NCBI GenBank assembly: GCA_902636025.1
Contig: CACPQG010000005.1
Span: 1 to 36,639, forward strand
Reading direction: 5' to 3'
DNA: 36,639 bases
Source of the DNA: an uncultured Pelagibacteraceae bacterium
Lineage (GTDB): Bacteria; Pseudomonadota; Alphaproteobacteria; Pelagibacterales; Pelagibacteraceae
Numbering within the stretch: the first letter of the stretch is position 1; the number at the start of each line of letters is the position of its first letter. Positions 8,571-16,572 of this stretch are shown here, piece after piece. The translations under genes were made by a program, and so were the position numbers. The notes under the pieces were generated by a model. That model worked only from the letters and a program-made list of their open reading frames with translations. It did not search any database and was not told where the DNA came from.

Positions 8571-10688
8571 TTAATTTATATTCGAAATTTTTAAATAAAG
8601 TCCATAATCTGGGTCATCTTTTAAAAAATCATAGTGACTATCTATGTTAAGTTTAAAATTATTTAGTTCTTTATCATGTGAAAACTTAGCTGATGTATCT
8701 TGAATGGACATTGCATAAGAAGACCTTTGGGAACCTCTGTAATCTAAAGCAATATTAAAGCTATCATTCTTACTATTTTGAGCCTGATCCCTGGTGTACT
8801 TAGTCATTAAAGTTAAACCAGTCTCCGACACAAAATCAAATCCAATACCACCTATAAAATTGTGAGTAGAGTTTTCTATACCTCTCAAAGTAAATTCCTC
8901 ACCATTAGAAACGTAAGAGAATGTCTGTTTTGAGGCTGGACTCATATCGGCATAATATTCAAAATCAAAATACGGAATAAAAGATCCAACTTCAAAATCG
9001 TAAGTATTATCTAAACTTGTTCCTACAGATGATGTGAAATTACCAATATATTGATCTTCATATTCTAAATTTAATCCTTCAGATCCTGTTTCTTTATATG
9101 CGCCTAAATGTGTTATTCCATAATTAATTTTTAATTTAGGAGTAAAATTTAATCGATTTTTTGAAAACGTATCTCTCAAGCTAAAGGATCCGTATAATTG
9201 TTCACCGTATCTGTCACCATTTGTTGATTGAGATCCACTGTTATTTATTAAATTTGAATTTATAAAACTCATGCCTAATAAATGATCTGTAAATCTTTGT
9301 TCTCCTTTTGGCTTTGTTTCATAAAAAGTTAAACTAAATGAATTCATATCTAAAGCACTTCCAAGGTCACCAACATCAACATCATCAGTACCAAATCTTA
9401 AAGCAATACCTCTTATTATATTATCCTGACCTTTTTTATCTGCTCCAAGAGTAATTGCAGAAGTATTAATACTTTTAGATGAAGACTGACTGGTGTCACC
9501 CGCACTTCCTATGCTGATAGTTCCTTCGCTCCAAAAAGACCAGCTTGAATTTTGATAATCCGAACCGCTATTACCATCACTGGAAAAATAAATTGGAACT
9601 AAAGTATCTGTTAATGAATTCAAAATTGCATTATTAAACTGAATCTTAATGTTTTGATTAGTTAAATTAACTCTTCCACTATTTCGTCTTAACCACTCCA
9701 TACGGTTGATAACTGGGAATGTTGTGTGCTGTATAATTTTTTTTGTTGTCTCTGATTGTGTTTCAATAGAAGCTACATCATCTTTATTTGCTGTTGGATC
9801 AATACATTTTTTTACTCCAAAACCACAAGTTAAATTATATTCATGAACGTCAGATGATGTATTTGTCTTAAAATCTACTATAAACATTTTTGAACCATCA
9901 TTATTAAAAGCTATTCCAGATATCTTATCAATTTCATCTGATATATTTTCTCTACCTTCTGAAGTCACATTTGATAAATCAAAAGGATTAGACAAAGTAA
10001 ATTCAGTTATTTTTGTATCATTTGTTACAAACATTTTAGATCCATCAGAACTAAATGCTAAGCCATTTACTTTATTCTCATTACCCGTAAGTTGTTTTAA
10101 AGTTTTACTACTTGTGCCAGTATATGTTGTAACTAAAGTAGGGTTTGATATATCAAATGCGCTTGAAAGTGAATATTGTTTAATAGAATGAGTTCCACCT
10201 TCATCATATAAAAAAACTTTTTTTCCATCATTACTAAATTTTAAATCTCTCAGATTGGTAGTGCCAAAATCTTTACTACCGGTATTACTACAAGTTGAAA
10301 TATCGTAAGCAGTAGTTAAAGTTAATATTTCCACATCCTGAGTACCATCATCAACTAAAAAAAATTTCGTTCCATCTGAGTTAAATGTTATTTTTAATCC
10401 ATCACCCGCGATTCCTTCGGTACAAACGCTTCCTGCCAAAAGAGTAGCTTCTGAAATATCAAAAGGTGTGCTTAATGTATACTGAATTACTCTGTTCGCA
10501 GATGCACCAATAATATACATTTTTGTACCATCAGAATTAAAAGCTACACCATGAGGAATATTCTGACCATTGGAACCATTTGCAGGAACATCAATATCAT
10601 CAACGAATGAAATTGCCGCAAAAGCAATTGAACTTTGCAAAATAAGAATAATTAAAGTAATTATTTTCAATTTGAAAATTTTATTCAT
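8571..10688 (-). CDS. Propeller-repeat outer-membrane beta-barrel protein, copy 1 (autotransporter-like)
   Basis: The 705-aa paralogue of the following gene has the same order of parts: a signal peptide (residues 1-24, ending AFA), five repeats in about 27-300 of the type FNSDGTKMYII followed by a YTLSTPFDIS-type unit, a linker holding NRMEWLRRNSGRVNLTN, then a barrel-like region beginning FWSEGTISIGSAGDT. The last strand ends LKISNIN rather than in the usual aromatic residue, which differs from its neighbour. The repeat DG-K motif resembles bacterial surface propellers (YVTN/NHL-like), but no catalytic residues are evident. Possible roles are adhesion, ligand capture or phage reception; all are inference. 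It lies 22 bases after the small kinase gene and may share the upstream operon promoter. Confidence 0.75.
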   Translation of the reverse strand: MNKIFKLKIITLIILILQSSIAFAAISFVDDIDVPANGSNGQNIPHGVAFNSDGTKMYIIGASANRVIQYTLSTPFDISEATLLAGSVCTEGIAGDGLKITFNSDGTKFFLVDDGTQDVEILTLTTAYDISTCSNTGSKDFGTTNLRDLKFSNDGKKVFLYDEGGTHSIKQYSLSSAFDISNPTLVTTYTGTSSKTLKQLTGNENKVNGLAFSSDGSKMFVTNDTKITEFTLSNPFDLSNVTSEGRENISDEIDKISGIAFNNDGSKMFIVDFKTNTSSDVHEYNLTCGFGVKKCIDPTANKDDVASIETQSETTKKIIQHTTFPVINRMEWLRRNSGRVNLTNQNIKIQFNNAILNSLTDTLVPIYFSSDGNSGSDYQNSSWSFWSEGTISIGSAGDTSQSSSKSINTSAITLGADKKGQDNIIRGIALRFGTDDVDVGDLGSALDMNSFSLTFYETKPKGEQRFTDHLLGMSFINSNLINNSGSQSTNGDRYGEQLYGSFSLRDTFSKNRLNFTPKLKINYGITHLGAYKETGSEGLNLEYEDQYIGNFTSSVGTSLDNTYDFEVGSFIPYFDFEYYADMSPASKQTFSYVSNGEEFTLRGIENSTHNFIGGIGFDFVSETGLTLMTKYTRDQAQNSKNDSFNIALDYRGSQRSSYAMSIQDTSAKFSHDKELNNFKLNIDSHYDFLKDDPDYGLYLKISNIN

Positions 10689-10710
10689 AAAAATTAAAGG
10701 TATTTTTAAT

Positions 10711-11121
10711 CTATTTTTTTAAATCTTCATATATCTTAGGTGCCCAATTTTTGGCATCCTGAGAGGTTACATGGAAGTCAAATTTGTCAGGTTTTACAAA
10801 CATTTTATTTGTATCATCGAATCTACCCTCTTTTATAGTATCCACCCAAACAACATAATCAGCTGGAAATAAGTTTCTTGCTTCCGGTGTTGGGCAAATA
10901 AAATCAGCAACAACATAACTTCCTTCTGCTTTAAGTTTCAGGGCAAGATCTGCCATTCTCTTTGCTTGTCTTTTTCTACCCTCTGCAGAAAAATCCCAAT
11001 CATTTGCAGCTTTTCTAACTTCATCAGCATTTAATCTTTTTGCATTTACCATTGGTGCAAGTTCATCTGCTAGAGTTGTTTTACCTGCGCCAGGTAAACC
11101 CATAATTAAAATGATTTTCAT
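10711..11121 (-). CDS. Small P-loop kinase, adenylylsulfate-kinase-like
   Basis: The 136-aa protein begins with a Walker A motif (GLPGAGKTT, residues 8-16). Pieces that resemble APS kinase follow: LNADEVRKAAND in place of LDGDxVR, FSAEGRKRQAKRMADLA, and a strand ending in FICPTPEARNLF comparable to the FISPxxxxR loop. It is shorter than normal APS kinases (about 180-200 aa), and the aspartate motif is altered (NAD for DGD), so another small phosphoryl acceptor is quite possible. It starts with ATG sharing a base with the TAA of the DddP-like gene and is the last metabolic gene of the BHMT operon. No sulfate-assimilation partner is adjacent. Confidence 0.7.
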   Translation of the reverse strand: MKIILIMGLPGAGKTTLADELAPMVNAKRLNADEVRKAANDWDFSAEGRKRQAKRMADLALKLKAEGSYVVADFICPTPEARNLFPADYVVWVDTIKEGRFDDTNKMFVKPDKFDFHVTSQDAKNWAPKIYEDLKK

Positions 11122-12356
11122 TATATTTTTTCTAAAGGATGGTGAGACATTAGCTCAAGTCCATTTTGTCCAACTAAGTATTGTTGTTCTAATTTTACTC
11201 CTTCTTTGCCACCTACTTTACCTATGTAGCTTTCAACAGTAATAGTCATATTCTTTTCAAATATTCCACCTTGCTCTCCACCATCTGTTGGATATTTTAT
11301 TTGTGGCCACTCATCACAAAGACCGATACCGTGAACCATACATGAGTAACGATTACCATAATATTCCTCAGGTAATAACCATGACTTTTGAACAAATTCT
11401 TTAAAAGTTATTCCAGGTTTTATTATTCTTGCATTATGATCTATTTGTTCTACTGCCATTGAATATAATTTTTTTTGTTCATCATTGAATTTATGACCCA
11501 CAACGTAAGATCTTGAAATATCTGCACAATATCCATATGGACCAACCATATCGGTATCAAAAGCAACAATTTCTCCAGTTTGCATTACTTTGTTACTGCT
11601 CTCCTGCATCCATGGATTTGTTCTTTCACCTGAAGATAATATTCTACATTCAATCCATTCACCGCCATGCTCGATATTTGTTTTGTGAAGTATGGACCAA
11701 AGTTCATCTTCTGTCATACCAGGTTTTAATTCCTCCCGCATTTTTGCAACACCAATCTCTGCAACTTCTATTGCAGCTTTCATGCATTTTAATTCCTCAG
11801 GAGATTTGATTACTCTTGCTTGCTCAAGTATTAATTTTGCATCAACAACCTCAATACCTTGTTTGTTAAGTTCAGATACAGCTGGGCCATTTAATACATC
11901 AATTGCAACTTTTTTAGTTTTAAAATATTTATTTGATAGGTCTTTAATTTCATTAATCCATTTTTTGAGTTGAGTATTTGCTTGATCGCCGTTGCTAAAA
12001 TAATCCCAGGTGATTGCTGGTCTAATTTCATCGATTAAATTTAAGTGCTTTGATAAAATTTCACAATTAAAGTACTCATACAAAATTGTTGGTCCATTAA
12101 CGGGCACAAAACAATATCTTGTTAGATTGTGCATATTGTAAACACTCATATTTACTGTGTCTAAGGCGTATCTAACATTGACTGGATCAAAGAGTATGCA
12201 TGCCTCGAGATTATTTTTTTCTAATTCTTTTCTAACTCTATCAAGTCTATATGATCTTAATTTTTCAAAATTTATCTCATCCTCTTTTAATCTTTTTTTT
12301 GTTAAAAATTTTGGTGATGTTTTAATTTCCGGTGCAATTTTTCTACTAAATTTCAT
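11121..12356 (-). CDS. M24-family metalloenzyme, DddP-like (DMSP lyase candidate)
   Basis: The 411-aa protein has a creatinase-type N-terminal domain (FDPVNVRYALDTVNM near residues 57-70) and a pita-bread catalytic domain. The segments GGEWIECRILSSGERTNPW and FDTDMVGPYGYCADISRS match my memory of the DMSP lyase DddP more closely than that of proline peptidases. Metal-site residues are D267, D269, D279, H342, E375 and E390, and D348 (in HGIGLCDEW) sits six residues after the histidine, as the catalytic aspartate does in DddP. DddP cleaves dimethylsulfoniopropionate to dimethylsulfide and acrylate. The gene lies in the operon with BHMT and dimethylglycine dehydrogenase, consistent with use of methylated osmolytes. 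A different lyase or amidohydrolase activity on a related betaine cannot be excluded. Confidence 0.75.
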   Translation of the reverse strand: MKFSRKIAPEIKTSPKFLTKKRLKEDEINFEKLRSYRLDRVRKELEKNNLEACILFDPVNVRYALDTVNMSVYNMHNLTRYCFVPVNGPTILYEYFNCEILSKHLNLIDEIRPAITWDYFSNGDQANTQLKKWINEIKDLSNKYFKTKKVAIDVLNGPAVSELNKQGIEVVDAKLILEQARVIKSPEELKCMKAAIEVAEIGVAKMREELKPGMTEDELWSILHKTNIEHGGEWIECRILSSGERTNPWMQESSNKVMQTGEIVAFDTDMVGPYGYCADISRSYVVGHKFNDEQKKLYSMAVEQIDHNARIIKPGITFKEFVQKSWLLPEEYYGNRYSCMVHGIGLCDEWPQIKYPTDGGEQGGIFEKNMTITVESYIGKVGGKEGVKLEQQYLVGQNGLELMSHHPLEKI

Positions 12357-12357
12357 T

Positions 12358-13533
12358 TTAAATTAAATTTTGTGCTACCCATTTATGAAAATGATGAGTT
12401 GGATTATCCATTACAGGTGAAAAGTTTCCTCCATTATATGATGGAGAGTTTCTGCCAGTTTGCATACCCTGTATTATATCAACATCTTCTTTTTGAATGT
12501 CTTCCCATTGTTTATGATTTTGTTTTCGTAATGATTTAAATTTATTAGCTTGAGCTGCTTGTTCACCAACATAATATAACTCCATATGTTCAAGAGTAAA
12601 CTCATGACTAATTGGTTCAATCCAATAAGCATAGTAATGATCTTTATGAATTCCAAGCATAACATTTGGAAACAATGCAACATACTCTGCGATATTTTCT
12701 TTATCCTTTGGCCAATTTGGAAAACTTGGAAGTTTTTCTTTTCCTTTAAATTGAGGATTATAAACAACTGTGCCCTGACCGGCAAAGCGATTGGGTAAAC
12801 CTTGAATATGATAATGGTCCTCTATTTTTGAGTAAGAATTTAATCCTGGATGAACCCATGGAAGATGATAACTTTCGCAATAGTTTTCAATTGCAAATTT
12901 CCAATTGCATTTCGCATTTAATTTGAAATATCCAAAATCATTTGAGTGATGAATTAGTTCTCGGTCTTTTATTGGCCAAAATTTTTCCCACCTATCGCTT
13001 AAGGGTTTTATATATTCTTCAAAAGACATTTCATTTTGATTAATGTTTATCATTATTAAATCTAACCAAATATAAGATCTAATTTCTTTTAGATTACTTT
13101 TTTGTTTATCAAAACCTTCTGCAGAATGTTTATTCATACCACCAATGTGAGGTGTTGCCATTAATTTTCCATCAAGACTATATGACCAAGAATGATATGG
13201 GCATCGAATAAGGCTATTAATTTTTCCACTTTTAGAAACCAGTTTTACTCCTCTATGACTACAAACATTGTGGAAAACTTTAATTTCATTCTGTTTGTTT
13301 CTTAAAATTAAAATTGGCATTCCAAGAATATCTATTGGTTTTACATCTCCAATTTCAGGTATAGAGCTTGCAACTCCTGCTACAATCCATTTATCTTCAA
13401 AAAGTTTTTTTCTCTCAATTAAAGTATAATCTTTGCTCGTGTAACATTCGTTTGGTAATCCGTGAGCTTTTTCAATTGAGTTATTTACAACATCTAGTTT
13501 TTTTTTGTCTATAATATTATAAATTTCAGACAT
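12358..13533 (-). CDS. Rieske non-heme iron oxygenase, alpha subunit
   Basis: The 391-aa protein has an N-terminal Rieske domain with 2Fe-2S ligands C91, H93, C111 and H114 (CSHRG and CPYHSW). The catalytic domain has the mononuclear iron motif in NWKFAIENYCESYHLPWVH, giving H223 and H228, with a C-terminal acidic residue probably in the EDVDIIQ stretch. Relatives hydroxylate aromatics or N-demethylate quaternary amines (glycine betaine, carnitine, stachydrine). Being inside the betaine operon, an N-methyl substrate is the best guess. Such enzymes need a ferredoxin reductase and none is encoded nearby, so a distant or shared electron donor must serve it. It starts four bases after the methyltransferase stop. 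Confidence 0.85.
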   Translation of the reverse strand: MSEIYNIIDKKKLDVVNNSIEKAHGLPNECYTSKDYTLIERKKLFEDKWIVAGVASSIPEIGDVKPIDILGMPILILRNKQNEIKVFHNVCSHRGVKLVSKSGKINSLIRCPYHSWSYSLDGKLMATPHIGGMNKHSAEGFDKQKSNLKEIRSYIWLDLIMININQNEMSFEEYIKPLSDRWEKFWPIKDRELIHHSNDFGYFKLNAKCNWKFAIENYCESYHLPWVHPGLNSYSKIEDHYHIQGLPNRFAGQGTVVYNPQFKGKEKLPSFPNWPKDKENIAEYVALFPNVMLGIHKDHYYAYWIEPISHEFTLEHMELYYVGEQAAQANKFKSLRKQNHKQWEDIQKEDVDIIQGMQTGRNSPSYNGGNFSPVMDNPTHHFHKWVAQNLI

Positions 13534-13536
13534 AAC

Positions 13537-14166
13537 TTATTTTATCACTTCATATAACCCAAGCCAAGCATTCACGTCTTTACTTGCAATATAGTCAGAT
13601 TTAAAAAATTCAATTTCTTTCCATTTATTTTCATTGTTTAATTGTTCAATTTTTTTATCAAAGCCATACTCTTCGTGTATTCCTTCGTTTATTGTAAAAC
13701 ATATATGTCCTTTATTTTTAGTGATTCTTATAAATTCGTCTAAAGCAGGAGGTTTAACGTGTCCAAATGTAAAAGTCCCAACACACATTACAGCATCAAA
13801 AGTATCATTTTCTTCTTGGATAGGTTTATTTAAATCGACTTGATCAAGTTTTTTGTAAAGTTGAGATGGTACCAAATCTAAAAGTTTTTTTGAAAGGTCT
13901 GCACCATAAAAATTATGATACCCAAATTTTTTTAATTCAACACCAACTAATCCTGTGCCACATCCAGCATCATAAATTTTAGCAACTTTGTTTTTTTGAT
14001 ATTTAATAAATGTTTCGGTTGTTTCTTTTGGACCAGTATAGTTCCAATCAAGCATGTCCTTATCATATTTATTTTCTTGTCCCCAATCGTCATAATACTT
14101 CATTACCTCATCGGTTTTTTTTAATTTATATATTGGTATTTTATTTCCTACGTCTTTTTGTGCCAT
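13537..14166 (-). CDS. Class I SAM-dependent methyltransferase (METTL27-like)
   Basis: The 209-aa protein shows the SAM-binding motif I as YDAGCGTGLVGVEL (D66 to about L78), an acidic motif II strand (FYGADLSKKLLDLV), and a motif IV/V region DAVMCVGTFTFGHV. The opening YYDDWGQENKYDKDM and WNYTGP segments resemble the METTL27-like branch of small-molecule methyltransferases. The acceptor is unknown. It starts by a one-base TGATG overlap with dimethylglycine dehydrogenase and precedes the Rieske gene, so it is expressed with demethylating enzymes. A methyltransferase in that setting might regenerate a methylated intermediate or modify a degradation product; this is speculation. Confidence 0.85.
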   Translation of the reverse strand: MAQKDVGNKIPIYKLKKTDEVMKYYDDWGQENKYDKDMLDWNYTGPKETTETFIKYQKNKVAKIYDAGCGTGLVGVELKKFGYHNFYGADLSKKLLDLVPSQLYKKLDQVDLNKPIQEENDTFDAVMCVGTFTFGHVKPPALDEFIRITKNKGHICFTINEGIHEEYGFDKKIEQLNNENKWKEIEFFKSDYIASKDVNAWLGLYEVIK

Positions 14167-16571
14167 CAGCTTCTCATCTTTTGTCCTGTTGGATCATAAA
14201 GCGGTGATTTTATTACTGAAGAGTTAAACAAATCTCCATTTATTTCCACTTGAATTCCTTTTTCCGAATTTATTTCTCGGCTATCAAGATATGAAAACGC
14301 AATACTTTTATTTGTAAAATGTGCAAAACCTCCAGAAGTTACGTATCCAATAGCTTTTCCATTTTTGAGCACTGCTTCATTATTTGTTACGTCAATATCA
14401 TTTGTCTCTACAATTAATGGTGTAAGTTTATTTTTACTTTCATCTTTTTTTGCAAAATTTTTTCCCACAAAATCTTTATCCCAATCAATGAATGTATCTA
14501 ATCCTGTCTCTTTTGCAGTAAAGTCTGGTCTATAATCAAGTGTCCAAGCGCCCCAATTTTTTTCAAGACGCATCGACATTAAAGCTCTTAAACCAAAGGG
14601 TTGAATGTTAAATTCTTTCCCAGCTTCCATTAATTCTTCGTACAATTTAATTTGATAATGTGGCGCTGTATAAATTTCATATCCTAGCTCACCAGTAAAA
14701 GATAATCTATTTACAATTGCTGGTACTCCACCAACAAACATTTTTCTAGAATCTCTAAATTTAAAATTTTTATTTGATACATCTTCTCTTACAATTTTTT
14801 GAAAAACTTCTCTGGATTTAGGTCCTGATATTGCTAAACCATGAAAATCATCTGATCGATTTTTATAATTTACTTTAAATTTATTTAAATGACTTTCAAA
14901 CCACCTTCTATGCATTTCTTGAGCTGCTCCAGATCCAAAAACCATAAATTTATTTTCATCAATACATGACACGGTAAGATCGCCATAAAGTTTTCCTCTG
15001 TAAGTAAGCATTGGAGTAAGAGAAATTCTTCCTGGTTTAGGAATTTTTCCAGCCATAATATAGTTTAAAAAATTTCTAGCATCGGGTCCTTCAAATTCGT
15101 GTTTTGAAAAATTTGCAAGTTCCATCACACCTACATTTTCTCTAACATTTATAACCTCTTTTGATACGTAATTATGAGATCTTGATCTTTTAATAGTTGG
15201 TTCTTCAAAGGCATCTTCTTTATTTTTTGCAAACCATAAAACGCTCTCTAAACCAAATCCATCACCCATTACTGCTCCTTGATTTACAAAACGATCATAT
15301 AATGCAGTTGTTTTTTGTTTTCTTCCTTTAGGCAAAGTTTCGTTTGGAAATGTCATAATAAATCGTCTCTCATAATTTTCTGAGGATTTAATAGTTCCAT
15401 ATTGTGGAGTAGCATATTCACCAAACCTTGCTACATCCATTGCCCAAACATCAATGGACGGTTCTCCATCTATAATCCATTCAGCAATACATTTTCCAAC
15501 ACCGCCGCCCTGACAAAAACCAGCCATAACACCAACTGCAACCCAATAATTTTTCATACCAGGAACTGGACCAATAAGTGGACTGCCATCAGGACCAAAA
15601 GTAAAAGGTCCATTAACAATATTTTTTATTCCAGCTTTTTCTAATGCTGGCATTCTTTCAAATCCTATTGCTAACCTGTCTTGAATATTATCTAGCTTTG
15701 GTTCTAACAATTCATGTCCAAAGTTCATTGGAGTTCCATTTATTTTCCATGGAGTTGACTTAGGTTCATAAGTACCAAGCAACATTCCTTTACCTTCCTG
15801 TCTAAAATAAATATTTCCTTCAAAGTCTGTACCAATTGGTAATCTTTGATCCCCCATCGCTTCAATTTCTGGAATACTTTCAGTTATTAAATAATGATGC
15901 TCCATTGGTTGAACTGGAAGATCTACTCCAGAAAGATTTCCTACTTCTCTAGCCCATAAACCACCTGCATTTATAATTATTTCTGCATTAATATTTCCTT
16001 TATCAGTAAATACATCCCAAGACCCATCAGGTTTTTGTTTAGTATCTTTTACGACAGTGTGAGTATAATATTTTCCACCATGAACCTTAGCAGCTTTTGC
16101 AAATGCATATGTCACTCCTGAAGGGTCAACTTCACCATCAATAGGATCCCATAAAGCTAACAAATACCTTTTAGGATCAATTAAAGGATGTTTTTTCTTT
16201 ACTTCATCAAGTGAAATAAATTCTTGGTCTAAACCCATATATCTTGCTTTTGATCTTTCCCTCTTTAAATATTCAGCCCAAACCTCATTAGATGCTAAAT
16301 AAAAACCTCCACTTGGTTTAAAACCAACAGAATGACCAGACTCTTTTTCTATCTCTTTATAAAGACCAATTGTATAGGCCATCATTCTAGAAATATTTGG
16401 ATCAGATGAAATTACGTGAACATTGCCAGCCGCATGCCAAGACGAGCCAGAAGTAAGTTCATTTCTCTCAAGTAAAATACAATCTTTTAAACCAAATTTA
16501 GATAAATGATAAAGAATTGAACAACCTACTACACCACCACCGATAATGACTACTTTTGCATGATTTTCCAT
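14166..16571 (-). CDS. dmgdh: Dimethylglycine dehydrogenase-like FAD/GcvT fusion
   Basis: This 801-aa two-part enzyme should oxidise dimethylglycine to sarcosine and pass the released one-carbon unit to tetrahydrofolate. The N-terminal DAO-type FAD domain starts with VVIIGGGVVGCSILYHL. H46, in TSGSSWHAAG, corresponds to the histidine that links covalently to FAD in the DMGDH/sarcosine dehydrogenase family. The C-terminal half (from about residue 430) is GcvT-like, with RGKLYGDLTV, LAISGPKSREV and SFTGELGYEIY. Length agrees with the family (about 800-850 aa). It begins one base after the BHMT stop, which yields its substrate, so the two act in sequence. Sarcosine dehydrogenase is a close alternative, but the presence of soxBDAG in the window makes the dimethylglycine role more likely. 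Confidence 0.88.
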   Translation of the reverse strand: MENHAKVVIIGGGVVGCSILYHLSKFGLKDCILLERNELTSGSSWHAAGNVHVISSDPNISRMMAYTIGLYKEIEKESGHSVGFKPSGGFYLASNEVWAEYLKRERSKARYMGLDQEFISLDEVKKKHPLIDPKRYLLALWDPIDGEVDPSGVTYAFAKAAKVHGGKYYTHTVVKDTKQKPDGSWDVFTDKGNINAEIIINAGGLWAREVGNLSGVDLPVQPMEHHYLITESIPEIEAMGDQRLPIGTDFEGNIYFRQEGKGMLLGTYEPKSTPWKINGTPMNFGHELLEPKLDNIQDRLAIGFERMPALEKAGIKNIVNGPFTFGPDGSPLIGPVPGMKNYWVAVGVMAGFCQGGGVGKCIAEWIIDGEPSIDVWAMDVARFGEYATPQYGTIKSSENYERRFIMTFPNETLPKGRKQKTTALYDRFVNQGAVMGDGFGLESVLWFAKNKEDAFEEPTIKRSRSHNYVSKEVINVRENVGVMELANFSKHEFEGPDARNFLNYIMAGKIPKPGRISLTPMLTYRGKLYGDLTVSCIDENKFMVFGSGAAQEMHRRWFESHLNKFKVNYKNRSDDFHGLAISGPKSREVFQKIVREDVSNKNFKFRDSRKMFVGGVPAIVNRLSFTGELGYEIYTAPHYQIKLYEELMEAGKEFNIQPFGLRALMSMRLEKNWGAWTLDYRPDFTAKETGLDTFIDWDKDFVGKNFAKKDESKNKLTPLIVETNDIDVTNNEAVLKNGKAIGYVTSGGFAHFTNKSIAFSYLDSREINSEKGIQVEINGDLFNSSVIKSPLYDPTGQKMRS

Positions 16572-16572
16572 T

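Noticed and set aside
6154-10688. Single gene split by a frameshift
   Set aside because: Both halves have their own signal peptide, full set of repeats and barrel, so they are tandem paralogues and not fragments.
11513-11973. Two plus-strand open frames across the DddP-like gene
   Set aside because: They overlap each other and lie antisense to conserved metal-binding segments; no ribosome binding sites.
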